DNA from: Sphingomonadales bacterium
GTDB taxonomy: Bacteria > Pseudomonadota > Alphaproteobacteria > Sphingomonadales > Sphingomonadaceae
DNA: 8,234 nt
Direction of reading: 5' to 3'
Assembly: GCA_018971065.1 (NCBI GenBank)
Contig: JAGWVC010000138.1
Span: 1-8,234 of the forward strand
Position numbers and translations under genes: made by a program. Shown here piece by piece: positions 1-5,708 of this stretch. The notes below the pieces were generated by a model. It made no database searches. It had not been told where the DNA came from and saw nothing but the letters and a program-made list of their open reading frames with translations. Position 1 is the stretch's first letter; the number at the start of each line of letters is the position of its first letter.

Positions 1-139
1 CAACCGGAGCGCGGGATGCCTGATATTTGCGAACGACGTATTCGTCGCCCGAAATGACACCCTTCTCCCAAAGGGCCGCGAGTTCTTCGAGACTTTCTGC
101 CAAGGCGGTTTCTCCCGTCTGGTCCTTCTTCGCGACCAC
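1..139 (-). CDS. SHOCT-like small protein, 5' part only (runs off window)
   Basis: The minus-strand frame is open from position 139 to the window edge and gives 46 residues, so the C-terminus lies outside the window. After a polar N-terminus it reads LEELAALWEKGVISGDEYVV followed by a lysine-containing helix. This is the pattern of the SHOCT (short C-terminal) domain, a helix, a Gly-x-Ile/Val turn and a second helix, usually found at the end of small membrane or regulatory proteins. The start is uncertain. An in-frame stop lies just upstream and no ATG is available. A GTG at 139 sits directly on an AAGGAGG sequence, too close for normal initiation, while a TTG at 103 has GGGAG about eight bases upstream. 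The TTG start would give a shorter protein of 34 residues to the edge. It lies downstream of divK on the same strand, about 150 bases away. The SHOCT call is by pattern only. Confidence 0.5.
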   Translation of the reverse strand, partial: MVAKKDQTGETALAESLEELAALWEKGVISGDEYVVRKYQASRAPV

Positions 140-292
140 CTCCTTTTAGACATTCTACCGCTTACAAGTCGCAGAAATCGGGCATAGACGAAAACACCTA
201 GTTCGCCGTCAGATGTTCATATGCAATCTATTGCAAAGCGGCCTGGCGAAAGAATTCCGCAAAAATTCGGTCTTGCCGGATCGTTTCGCCGG

Positions 293-670
293 TCAGACCG
301 GTTGCGATTCGATCAGCTTGCGCACCGCTGCCATGAACGGGCCGATCGAGACCGGCTTGGCCAGGTAGCCTTCGGCCCCGGCATCGCGAATCCGCTCCTC
401 GTCGCCCTTGCCGGCATAGGCGGTGACGGCCAGCACCGGGATCGTCCGCAGGGTGGCGTCGGCCTTCGCCGCCTCGATCAGGTCCAGCCCCGAAATCTCG
501 GGCAACTGGATGTCCATGATGATGAGGTTGGGCACGAACTGCCGCGCCCGTTCCAGCGCCTCGCGCCCGTCGGGGCAGGGCTCCACCGCATAGCCCTGGC
601 TGCGCAGCACGTCGCAGAACAGCTTGCGGTTGAGATCGTTGTCCTCGACAACCAGAATGCGCTTTGCCAT
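293..670 (-). CDS. divK: DivK, single-domain response regulator of the cell-cycle phosphorelay
   Basis: This 125-residue protein is a stand-alone receiver domain with no output domain. The acidic pocket is E9-D10, the phosphoacceptor is D53 within IIMDIQLPEISGL, and the switch Thr and conserved Lys are T83 and K105. The segment KGDEERIRDAG and the overall length match Caulobacter DivK closely, including Asp53. In Caulobacter, DivK is phosphorylated by DivJ and dephosphorylated by PleC; phosphorylated DivK redirects DivL and CckA so that CtrA is switched off and degraded. Finding ctrA 6.7 kb away fits this assignment. The ATG at 670 has AGGA about eight bases upstream. A TTGTCA box (701-706, minus) with 17-base spacing to a poor GTAGGA would start transcription almost at the ATG. 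The downstream neighbour in view is not pleD, unlike Caulobacter. Confidence 0.93.
   Translation of the reverse strand: MAKRILVVEDNDLNRKLFCDVLRSQGYAVEPCPDGREALERARQFVPNLIIMDIQLPEISGLDLIEAAKADATLRTIPVLAVTAYAGKGDEERIRDAGAEGYLAKPVSIGPFMAAVRKLIESQPV
630..658 (+). promoter_or_regulatory. Candidate sigma-70-type promoter for the five-gene operon, inside divK
   Basis: TTGAGA at 630-635 and CAGAAT at 653-658 are separated by exactly 17 bases and match the TTGACA/TATAAT consensus at 9 of 12 positions. Transcription would begin near 665. That would place the TTG at 664 outside the transcript and favour a downstream start for the DUF3572 gene. The boxes lie within the beginning of divK, read on the other strand, so the match could be chance. 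Confidence 0.3.
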
Positions 671-990
671 GCGCGTGTCCTACCCCGCAGAAAGGGCCTC
701 TGACAATTCTTCGCGACGCCTCACCCCCGCCTGATTCGCACGCGCTGGCGCTGGCCGCGCTCGGCTGGCTGCTGGCCGACGAGGATCGCGCGCTGCGCCT
801 GCTCGATCTGACCGGGATGACCGCCGACGACTTGCGCGCCTCGCTGGGCGAGCCGGCGACACTGGCCGCCGTGCTGGATTTCCTGTGCGGGCATGAGCCT
901 GACCTGCTGGCCGCCGCCGATGCGCTGGGCGTCACCCCGCCGCAACTGGTGGCCGCGCGCCATGCGCTGGCCGGGGGCGACTACGAATGA
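664..990 (+). CDS. DUF3572 family protein
   Basis: This is a small all-helical protein of about 95-108 residues. The core, from ALALAALGWLLADEDRALRL through LLDLTG, DDLRASLG, AAVLDFL and HEPDLL to ALGVTPPQLVAARHAL, matches the DUF3572 family seen across alphaproteobacteria. Its molecular function is unknown. The N-terminus is unsettled. The longest frame begins with TTG at 664, overlapping the first seven bases of divK on the opposite strand, and its early residues do not look conserved. A CTG at 700 or an ATT at 706 preceded by AGAAAGGG (689-696) would suit the ribosome better and leave the domain whole. The stop overlaps the next ATG (ATGA at 987-990), so it is probably translationally coupled to the HAD gene. 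It is the first gene of a five-gene overlapping operon. Confidence 0.8.
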   Translation: MPCACPTPQKGPLTILRDASPPPDSHALALAALGWLLADEDRALRLLDLTGMTADDLRASLGEPATLAAVLDFLCGHEPDLLAAADALGVTPPQLVAARHALAGGDYE

Positions 991-1619
991 AACGGCCGCT
1001 GGTGATCTCCGATTGCGACGAAGTGCTGCTGCACATGGTCGGCCCCTATCGCGACTGGCTGGCCGAACAGCACGGCGTGGCGTTCCACATGGTGGGCAAC
1101 GATTTCACCCACGCCATGCGCCATGCCGACAGTGGCGAGCTGGTCGAGCCGAAGGAAATCTGGCGGCTGCTGAACCTGTTCTTCGATACCGAGATGCACC
1201 GCCAGCACCCGATCGCGGGCAGCGTCCATGCCATGAACACGCTGGCCGAAGGCGCTGACGTGGTGATCCTGACCAACCTGCTGGACCACCGTGCCGAGGC
1301 GCGCGCGCGGCAGTTGGCCGACCACGGCATCCACGCCCGCGTGTTCACCAACCAGGGGCCGAAAGGCCCGGCGCTGCGTGCCATCCTTGACGAATACCGC
1401 CCCGGCCGCGCGGTGTTCATCGACGACATTGCCCAGCACATCGGTTCCGCCGCCGAAGTGACCCCGGAGGTATCGCGCCTGCACTTGTGCGGCGAGCCGA
1501 TGCTGGCCCCGCACATCACCTGCGCCCACGCCGCCGGCCACGCCCATGCCCGCATCGACACCTGGGCCGAGGCACTGCCCTGGCTGCAAGCCCAATTGCA
1601 CGGAGAACCGCATGACTGA
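987..1619 (+). CDS. HAD-superfamily hydrolase
   Basis: This 210-residue protein carries the haloacid dehalogenase motifs in order. Motif I is D9-C-D11-E-V near the N-terminus, with D9 the expected nucleophile. Motif II is the Thr of VVILTN (T96), motif III is probably K126 in NQGPKGPA, and motif IV is FIDD (D146-D147), which binds magnesium. The family mostly comprises phosphatases working through a phospho-aspartate; the substrate here cannot be told. There is no signal peptide or membrane segment, so it should be cytoplasmic. Residues about 15-85 form the insertion that would act as a small cap. It overlaps the preceding DUF3572 gene by four bases and the following RidA gene by eight, so it sits tightly inside the operon. 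The ATG at 987 has a GGGGGCG stretch just upstream. Confidence 0.85.
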   Translation: MKRPLVISDCDEVLLHMVGPYRDWLAEQHGVAFHMVGNDFTHAMRHADSGELVEPKEIWRLLNLFFDTEMHRQHPIAGSVHAMNTLAEGADVVILTNLLDHRAEARARQLADHGIHARVFTNQGPKGPALRAILDEYRPGRAVFIDDIAQHIGSAAEVTPEVSRLHLCGEPMLAPHITCAHAAGHAHARIDTWAEALPWLQAQLHGEPHD

Positions 1620-2073
1620 CATCGCCGCCCGCCTGAACGAACTGGGCATCACCCTGCCCACCCCGGCGGCGCCGGTCGCCGCCTATGTGCCGGTGGTGAT
1701 TGCCGGTGGGCTGGCGCATGTCTCGGGCCAGTTGCCGTTCATCGACGGCGCGCTGGTCACCGGGCGGCTGGGCGAGGACGTTGCCACCGAACAGGGCGCG
1801 GCTGCGGCACGGGCCTGCGGGCTGATGATCCTGGCGCAGCTTCAGGCCGCGCTCGGCTCGCTCGACCGCGTGCGCCAAGTGGTCAAGCTGGGCGCGTTCG
1901 TCAGTTCCACCGGCGATTATACCGACCAGCCCAAGGTGGCCAACGGCGCCTCGGAACTGATGGCGCAGGTGTTCGGCGATGCCGGCAAGCACGCCCGCAG
2001 CGCCGTCGGCGTTCCCGTCCTCCCGCTCGGCGCTGCCGTCGAAGTCGATGCCATCGTCGCCATCACCGACTGA
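1612..2073 (+). CDS. RidA/YjgF-family protein, probable enamine/imine deaminase
   Basis: This 153-residue protein belongs to the RidA (YjgF/YER057c/UK114) superfamily. Signature pieces are [15 protein letters not shown] near the N-terminus, the central [14 protein letters not shown], and the C-terminal HARSAVGV...[10 protein letters not shown]129 and E144 align with Arg105 and Glu120 of E. coli RidA, the residues that hold the substrate carboxylate and activate water in hydrolysis of reactive 2-aminoacrylate-type enamines. Catalytic capacity therefore looks intact. At 153 residues it is longer than classical RidA (about 128) and resembles the longer subgroup whose substrates are less certain. 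The ATG at 1612 follows GGAG at good spacing and overlaps the HAD stop by eight bases. The enzyme should be soluble, cytoplasmic and trimeric by family. The name ridA is not given because the subgroup is uncertain. Confidence 0.88.
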   Translation: MTDIAARLNELGITLPTPAAPVAAYVPVVIAGGLAHVSGQLPFIDGALVTGRLGEDVATEQGAAAARACGLMILAQLQAALGSLDRVRQVVKLGAFVSSTGDYTDQPKVANGASELMAQVFGDAGKHARSAVGVPVLPLGAAVEVDAIVAITD

Positions 2074-2815
2074 CCTGGCCGGGGCTGATCGCGCCCACTG
2101 GCTGCGCGGGCTGGAGGTCGCCCATCGCGGCCTGCACGACGCGCGCATGCCGGAAAATTCGCTGGCCGCGTTCGAGGCGGCGGTGGCGCGCGGCATGGGC
2201 GTGGAATGCGACGTGCAACTGACCGCCGATGGCGAGGCGGTGGTGTTCCACGATTTCACGCTGGACCGGCTGACCGGCCAGACCGGCGCGGTGATCGACC
2301 GCACCGCCGCCGGGCTGGCGACTGTGGCCTTGACCGGCAGCGGCCAGCGCATACCTTCGCTGGCCACCATGCTTTCGTGCATCGCCGGCCGCGCGCCGAT
2401 CCTGATCGAAGTGAAATCGCGGCGGCACTGGCCGGTGGCGCGGCTGTGTGCTGCGGTCGAACGCGCGCTGGGCACCTATTCGGGCGCAGTGGGGGTGATG
2501 AGCTTCGACCCGCGCGTCGGCGCCTGGTTTCGCCGCCACGCCCCGCACCGGGTGCGCGGGCTGGTCTATTCCGAGTTCGAGAAGCCGGGCCTGCGCGGCA
2601 TGATCGAGCGCCACTGCGCCCTGTGGCGTGCGAAGCCCGACTTCGTGTCATGCGACGTCCGCGCCCTGCCCGCGCCGTTCACCGCCCGCCAGCGCGCGCG
2701 CGGGCTGCCCGTCACCACCTGGACCGTGCGCACCCCGGACCTGCGCCGGATCGCGCTGACCCATGCCGATGCCCCCACCGCCGAAGGTGCCGGGGTGGAA
2801 TGGCCCGTGGCATGA
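2048..2815 (+). CDS. Glycerophosphodiester phosphodiesterase
   Basis: This 255-residue GDPD-domain protein would hydrolyse glycerophosphodiesters from phospholipid turnover to sn-glycerol 3-phosphate and an alcohol. The catalytic features are in order: H26-R27-G in [13 protein letters not shown] at 35-38, the metal ligands E53 and D55 in [18 protein letters not shown], and the second catalytic H68. EVKS at 121-124 supplies a further metal ligand, and the barrel ends with VTTWTVRTP. Length matches the UgpQ-type cytoplasmic enzymes and there is no signal peptide. The ATG at 2048 is chosen because it is the last start before the domain; it overlaps ridA by 26 bases. An upstream in-frame ATG at 1979 would overlap far more and adds only low-complexity Pro/Ser residues. 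There is no clear ribosome-binding site, so coupling to RidA translation is likely. It overlaps the next gene by four bases. Confidence 0.9.
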   Translation: MPSSPSPTDLAGADRAHWLRGLEVAHRGLHDARMPENSLAAFEAAVARGMGVECDVQLTADGEAVVFHDFTLDRLTGQTGAVIDRTAAGLATVALTGSGQRIPSLATMLSCIAGRAPILIEVKSRRHWPVARLCAAVERALGTYSGAVGVMSFDPRVGAWFRRHAPHRVRGLVYSEFEKPGLRGMIERHCALWRAKPDFVSCDVRALPAPFTARQRARGLPVTTWTVRTPDLRRIALTHADAPTAEGAGVEWPVA

Positions 2816-3951
2816 GCGGGCAGGACGGCATCGAGGTCCGCATCGGCAGCGGCGTGGCCGCGCTGCCCGCCGCCGAATGGGACGCGCTGGCCGACGGCAG
2901 CAACCCGTTCGTCAGCCATGCGTTCCTGTCGGCGCTGGAAGACTCGGGCAGTGTCGGCCCCGGCACCGGCTGGCAGCCCGTGCCGATCACGATTGCCGAC
3001 GACGCGGGCCATTTGGTCGCCGCGTTGCCCGCCTATGTGAAGGCGCATTCGCAAGGCGAATACGTGTTCGACCATGCCTGGGCCGATGCCTGGCATCGCG
3101 CCGGCGGCAACTATTACCCCAAGTTGCAGATCGCGGTGCCGTTCACCCCCGCCACCGGCCCGCGCCTGCTGACCCGCGATCCGGCGCTGGCCGCCCCGCT
3201 GTTGGCCGCCGCCGCGCAGCTTTGCAAGGCGCAGGGCTGGTCCTCGGCGCACGCCACCTTCATCGAGCCGGCGCAGGTGGCCGCGTTCGAATCGGCCGGC
3301 TGGCTGCTGCGCCACGATATCCAGTTCCACTGGGACAACCGGGGCTATGGCAGCTTCGACGATTTCCTGGCGGCGCTGTCCTCGGCCAAGCGCAAGAACC
3401 TGCGCAAGGAGCGCGCGCAGGCGCAGGCGGGCGTGGCGATTCGCGCGCTGACCGGGGCCGACATCCGGCAGGAACACTGGGACGCGTTCTGGCACTTCTA
3501 TCAGGACACCGGCGCCCGCAAGTGGGGCCAGCCCTACCTGACCCGCGAGGCGTTCACGCTGCTGGGCGAGCGCATGGCCGACCGCATCCTGCTGGTGCTG
3601 GCGTTCGACGGCACGACGCCGATCGCGGGGGCGCTGAATTTCATCGGCAAGGACGCGCTCTACGGGCGCTATTGGGGGGCTGTCGTCGACAAGCCATTCC
3701 TGCACTTCGAGCTGTGCTATTATCAGGCGATCGACGCCGCCATCGCGCTGGGGCTCGACCGTGTCGAAGCCGGGGCGCAGGGCGGCCACAAGCTCGCCCG
3801 GGGGTATGAGCCGGTGCAGACCACCTCGGCCCATTTCATTGCCAACCGCAGCTTCCGCGATGCGGTGGCGGATTATCTTGCCGCCGAACGGCGCGGCATC
3901 GCTGCCGACCAGTTGTTCCTCGGCGAACGGACGCCGTTCCGGAAGGCCTGA
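2812..3951 (+). CDS. DUF482 / FemAB-like GNAT-fold protein
   Basis: This 379-residue protein matches the DUF482 (FemAB_like) family. Conserved blocks are NPFVSHAFLSALE (31-43), LPAYVKAHSQGEYVFDHAWADA (72-93, quoted in parts: the YVFDHAW core), YYPKLQIAVPFTP (101-113), SSAKRKNLRKER (190-201), and the C-terminal GRYWG, FELCYYQ and EAGAQGGHKLARGY blocks. The fold is that of GNAT and Fem aminoacyl or acyl transferases. Databases call it peptidoglycan biosynthesis/recognition, but a substrate has not to my knowledge been established. No signal peptide or membrane segment is visible. The ATG at 2812 overlaps the previous stop as ATGA, the same junction as between the first two operon genes. It is the last gene of the operon and converges on the sel1 gene. 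Confidence 0.88.
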   Translation: MSGQDGIEVRIGSGVAALPAAEWDALADGSNPFVSHAFLSALEDSGSVGPGTGWQPVPITIADDAGHLVAALPAYVKAHSQGEYVFDHAWADAWHRAGGNYYPKLQIAVPFTPATGPRLLTRDPALAAPLLAAAAQLCKAQGWSSAHATFIEPAQVAAFESAGWLLRHDIQFHWDNRGYGSFDDFLAALSSAKRKNLRKERAQAQAGVAIRALTGADIRQEHWDAFWHFYQDTGARKWGQPYLTREAFTLLGERMADRILLVLAFDGTTPIAGALNFIGKDALYGRYWGAVVDKPFLHFELCYYQAIDAAIALGLDRVEAGAQGGHKLARGYEPVQTTSAHFIANRSFRDAVADYLAAERRGIAADQLFLGERTPFRKA

Positions 3952-3962
3952 ACGATCAGGCC
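3945..3962. terminator. Possible bidirectional terminator hairpin between convergent genes
   Basis: GGCCTGA (3945-3951), a four-base loop ACGA and TCAGGCC (3956-3962) form a perfect 7-bp GC-rich stem that includes the stop codon of the DUF482 gene. It lies in the 37-base gap before the end of the sel1 gene on the other strand. No T-run follows on either side, so intrinsic termination is only possible. Confidence 0.35.
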
Positions 3963-4008
3963 GCCTTGCGGGCGGAAGTCGCTTGGATTCAAGCCGCCTT
4001 GCGGGCGG
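3960..4008. repeat. 16-base direct repeat, each copy a small hairpin, at the end of sel1
   Basis: The 16-mer GCCGCCTTGCGGGCGG occurs at 3960-3975 and again at 3993-4008, exactly 33 bases apart. Each copy contains CCGCC-TTGCG-GGCGG, a 5-bp hairpin. Read on the minus strand, each copy encodes ARKAA followed by TGA in the same frame: once as the real end of the Sel1 protein and once ten codons beyond its stop. Confidence 0.8.
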
Positions 4009-4345
4009 TGGCGGCGATCCATTCGCGGGCGCGGCGCTGGGCTTCGGCGATCTCGCGCGCGGTCATTTCCTCGGAAATGTCGGCGCGGCAGGCCTGCGAT
4101 TCCTCGTGCCCCGACACGGCGGCCAGGTTGAACCACTTATGGGCCTCGATCAGGTCGCAATCGACGCCGTGGCTGCCGGTGGAATAGGCGATACCCAGAT
4201 CGAAATAGGCGTTGATGTCGCCCTGCGCGGCCGCTGCCAGGCAGGTTGCCACCAGCAGGTCCTCGCCGTCATGCGCTTCGACAAATTGGCCGGCGACGGG
4301 AAACCCGCCATCGGCATCTTCTCCGTGAACCCATTGCGTACCCAT
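3989..4345 (-). CDS. Sel1-repeat (SEL1-like) family protein
   Basis: This is a protein of 118 residues if started at the ATG at 4345, which has AGGGG about nine bases upstream; an in-frame TTG at 4396 would add 17 residues. Residues about 46-82 form one Sel1-like helical repeat: AYFDLGIAYSTG, then VDCDLIEAHKWFNLAAVSGH, where the HKWFNLAA block is typical. The C-terminal part (EEMTAREIAEAQRRAREW) is the conserved tail of a small alphaproteobacterial group with one such repeat. Sel1 repeats mediate protein-protein contacts and are often linked to signalling or envelope stress, but no specific partner can be named here. No signal peptide is visible. It stands alone on the minus strand, convergent with the DUF482 gene and divergent from dksA, with a CtrA-like box about 70 bases upstream. 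Confidence 0.8.
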   Translation of the reverse strand: MGTQWVHGEDADGGFPVAGQFVEAHDGEDLLVATCLAAAAQGDINAYFDLGIAYSTGSHGVDCDLIEAHKWFNLAAVSGHEESQACRADISEEMTAREIAEAQRRAREWIAATARKAA

Positions 4346-4412
4346 GAGCAGGTGCCCCTTGACGAGACCGGCGCCTATTCGGCCGGTCGAGGACAACGCT
4401 CGCTGATTATGG

Positions 4413-4428
4413 TCAACAAATGGTTAAC
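4413..4428. promoter_or_regulatory. CtrA-like binding box upstream of sel1/dksA
   Basis: On the plus strand the bases read TCAA, seven bases, TTAAC, which is the CtrA consensus TTAA-N7-TTAAC with one mismatch. On the minus strand the same site contains the 8-mer TTAACCAT, known as a CtrA half-site form in alphaproteobacteria. It lies 68 bases before the sel1 start and 230 bases before the dksA start, so sel1 is the likelier target, though an unseen transcript on the plus strand is possible. Confidence 0.5.
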
Positions 4429-4449
4429 GCAGCGGCGATTCGTAAACGA

Positions 4450-4491
4450 TTGGCGGGATGCCATCCCCGATTAGGCGGTTTCCCCCGCCAA
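4450..4491. repeat. Overlapping inverted repeats that can form alternative hairpins
   Basis: TTGGCGGG (4450-4457) is an exact complement of CCCGCCAA (4484-4491). Within this, GGCGG at 4474-4478 can pair instead with CCGCC at 4485-4489, and GGGAT (4455-4459) with ATCCC (4463-4467). These pairings exclude one another. The role is unknown: an RNA switch, an attenuator or a DNA operator are all possible. Confidence 0.5.
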
Positions 4492-4544
4492 ACCCTTGGT
4501 CACAACATCCGTATTTCTGCGGAGCCGATCGCCACCATTGGCGC

Positions 4545-4573
4545 TTGCCCGTCCCCCGTCACGCCCCTATAGG
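4545..4573 (+). promoter_or_regulatory. Candidate dksA promoter
   Basis: TTGCCC (4545-4550) and TATAGG (4568-4573) are 17 bases apart and match the housekeeping sigma consensus at 8 of 12 positions. Transcription would start near 4580, giving a leader of about 78 bases to the dksA ATG. Confidence 0.4.
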
Positions 4574-4657
4574 CGCGGCGATAACGAAGCCCGCGAACGG
4601 GTTGGCATCAGCCAAGCTCTCTGCGGGAGAAGGCGGCACGCGCCGCAGGAGCTATTG

Positions 4658-5116
4658 ATGCCGTTGATTTCTGGCGGTGATATCGACATTCTGGTCAAGG
4701 CCAAGCGCCAGATCGCCGGCGATTATGTGCCTTCGGAATCCGAAGAGTACATGAACGAGGCGCAGACCGATTATTTCCGGCGCCTGCTTCAGGAATGGAA
4801 GAAGGCAATCCTGTCCGCATCGGCCGACACCCTGCAGCAATTGCAGGACGGTCCGATCCGCGAACCCGACCTCAACGACCGCGCTTCCAGCGAGACCGAC
4901 TGGGGCATCGAACTGCGCACGCGCGATCGCCAGCGCAAGCTGATCGCGAAGATCGATTCGGCGCTGCGCCGGCTGGAAGAGGGCGAATACGGCTTCTGCG
5001 AAGTCACCGGCGAGCCGATCGGCCTGGGCCGGCTGATCGCGCGGCCGATCGCGACGATGACGGTCGAGGCGCAACAGGCGCACGAACGCCGCGAGAAGAT
5101 TTCGCGCGACGATTGA
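4658..5116 (+). CDS. dksA: RNA polymerase-binding transcription factor DksA
   Basis: This 152-residue protein has the DksA architecture: an N-terminal helix, a long coiled coil (about 33-108) and a C-terminal globular end. At the coiled-coil tip D71-L-N-D74-R-A76 matches the E. coli DxxDxA tip (D71, D74, A76), which reaches into the RNA polymerase secondary channel. The core ELRTRDRQRKLIAKID is strongly conserved. Of the four zinc-finger cysteines (E. coli 114, 117, 135, 138) only C114 remains; the others are T117, T135 and A138. This single-cysteine form is usual in alphaproteobacterial DksA, so it is not a defect but implies no structural zinc. With ppGpp, DksA represses rRNA and activates amino-acid promoters under starvation. 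The ATG at 4658 has AGGAG seven bases upstream; the frame stays open upstream to 4496 but that part is not DksA-like. Confidence 0.93.
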   Translation: MPLISGGDIDILVKAKRQIAGDYVPSESEEYMNEAQTDYFRRLLQEWKKAILSASADTLQQLQDGPIREPDLNDRASSETDWGIELRTRDRQRKLIAKIDSALRRLEEGEYGFCEVTGEPIGLGRLIARPIATMTVEAQQAHERREKISRDD

Positions 5117-5223
5117 TCCGCTTACGGATTCGGCGGTTTTCCGGCAGGTTTACCGGCGCATTTACCATTTATTGTCCATTTTCGTGGAGAGTCCTGTCAA
5201 CGGCTCTGGCTTAGGGTCGAGGC

Positions 5224-5298
5224 ATGGAACGCGCTGCGCGGTCGCCTGACCGGGCGCGGCATGTGGAAGATGGGGAAGTGCGAGCATCCAATGGGTGA
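5224..5298 (+). CDS. Possible short leader ORF overlapping the PilZ gene start
   Basis: ATG at 5224, with AGGG seven bases upstream, opens a 24-codon frame (begins MERAARSPDRARH) whose TGA at 5296-5298 falls just inside an ATG of the PilZ frame at 5291. It resembles no family and may be chance, but the arrangement would let ribosomes finish the leader and restart on PilZ. Confidence 0.2.
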   Translation: MERAARSPDRARHVEDGEVRASNG

Positions 5299-5665
5299 AG
5301 GCGAAAATCGGCAGATTACGCGCGACAGCCTGTTCGTCATGGCCTGCCTGCGCCTCAAGGGTTCGCTTGAGGAGCACCGCGTGCGCGTGCGCAATCTTTC
5401 GCCCGGCGGGCTGATGGCCGAGGGCCAGTTGGGCGTCGTCCCCGGCATTCCCCTGGAAATCGAGATTCGCAATGTCGGCTGGATCGATGCCTCGGTCGCC
5501 TGGGTGCAGGACAACCGCTTCGGCATCGCCTTCAGCCGCGAGATCGATCCGCAGATCGTGCGCGGCCCCGGCGGCTCCAACGAAACCCAGGACCTGATCC
5601 TGCGCCGGCCGATGGCGGCGCGCGTGGTCCCCGGCCCCGATCCGCGCCAGTTGCGCCAGATCTGA
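5261..5665 (+). CDS. PilZ-domain protein, putative c-di-GMP receptor
   Basis: This protein of 134 residues or fewer consists of one PilZ domain. The c-di-GMP signature is present: R17-x3-R21 (RQITR) and N45-L-S47-P-G-G50 (NLSPGG), the [D/N]xSxxG motif, followed by beta strands including WIDASVAWVQDNRFGIAF. Binding of cyclic di-GMP is therefore plausible. The protein has no enzymatic or other output domain, so it would act by contacting a partner, as small PilZ adaptors do for motility or polysaccharide systems. Start choice is open: ATGs at 5261, 5270 and 5291 are in frame, and the last keeps the whole domain. It lies between dksA and the binding-protein gene on the same strand, with 43 bases to the latter, so cotranscription with it is possible. 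Confidence 0.87.
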   Translation: MWKMGKCEHPMGEGENRQITRDSLFVMACLRLKGSLEEHRVRVRNLSPGGLMAEGQLGVVPGIPLEIEIRNVGWIDASVAWVQDNRFGIAFSREIDPQIVRGPGGSNETQDLILRRPMAARVVPGPDPRQLRQI

Positions 5666-5708
5666 CTCCCGGTTTCCAGCACGCGCCAAATGGTCTAGGC
5701 CAAGGCCG

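Larger units (their letters stand above)
4346..4657. other. Non-coding divergent control region between sel1 and dksA
   Basis: These 312 bases separate the start codons of sel1 (minus) and dksA (plus). No convincing gene is present. From left to right they hold the sel1 leader, a CtrA-like box, a cluster of overlapping inverted repeats (4450-4491), a sigma-70-like promoter facing dksA (4545-4573) and the roughly 80-base dksA leader. The stretch 4400-4450 is clearly more AT-rich than the neighbouring genes, as expected for a control region. Confidence 0.7.

Noticed and set aside
221..703. Plus-strand open frame across divK
   Set aside because: It mirrors divK, which has all receiver-domain residues; the plus translation resembles nothing.
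2206..2811. Upstream extension of the DUF482 frame
   Set aside because: The added segment is out-of-frame GDPD sequence, rich in Arg and Pro. Homology begins after the ATG at 2812, which also forms the ATGA overlap.
2566..3834. Long antisense open frame (422 codons) opposite GDPD and DUF482
   Set aside because: High-GC coding DNA commonly leaves the opposite strand open. The translation is Arg/Gly/Ala-rich with no family pattern, and the plus-strand proteins have clear motifs.
4496..4657. Upstream in-frame extension of dksA
   Set aside because: The translation is not DksA-like, covers the likely promoter, and the start at 4658 has a strong ribosome site.
5135..5158. Imperfect 12-base tandem repeat (GGTTTTCCGGCA / GGTTTACCGGCG) after dksA
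   Set aside because: Only two units with 10 of 12 matches and no further period; could be chance in a short spacer.
5150..5167. Possible CtrA box in the dksA-PilZ spacer (TTTA...TTTA)
   Set aside because: The half-sites are eight bases apart instead of seven and both deviate from TTAA.
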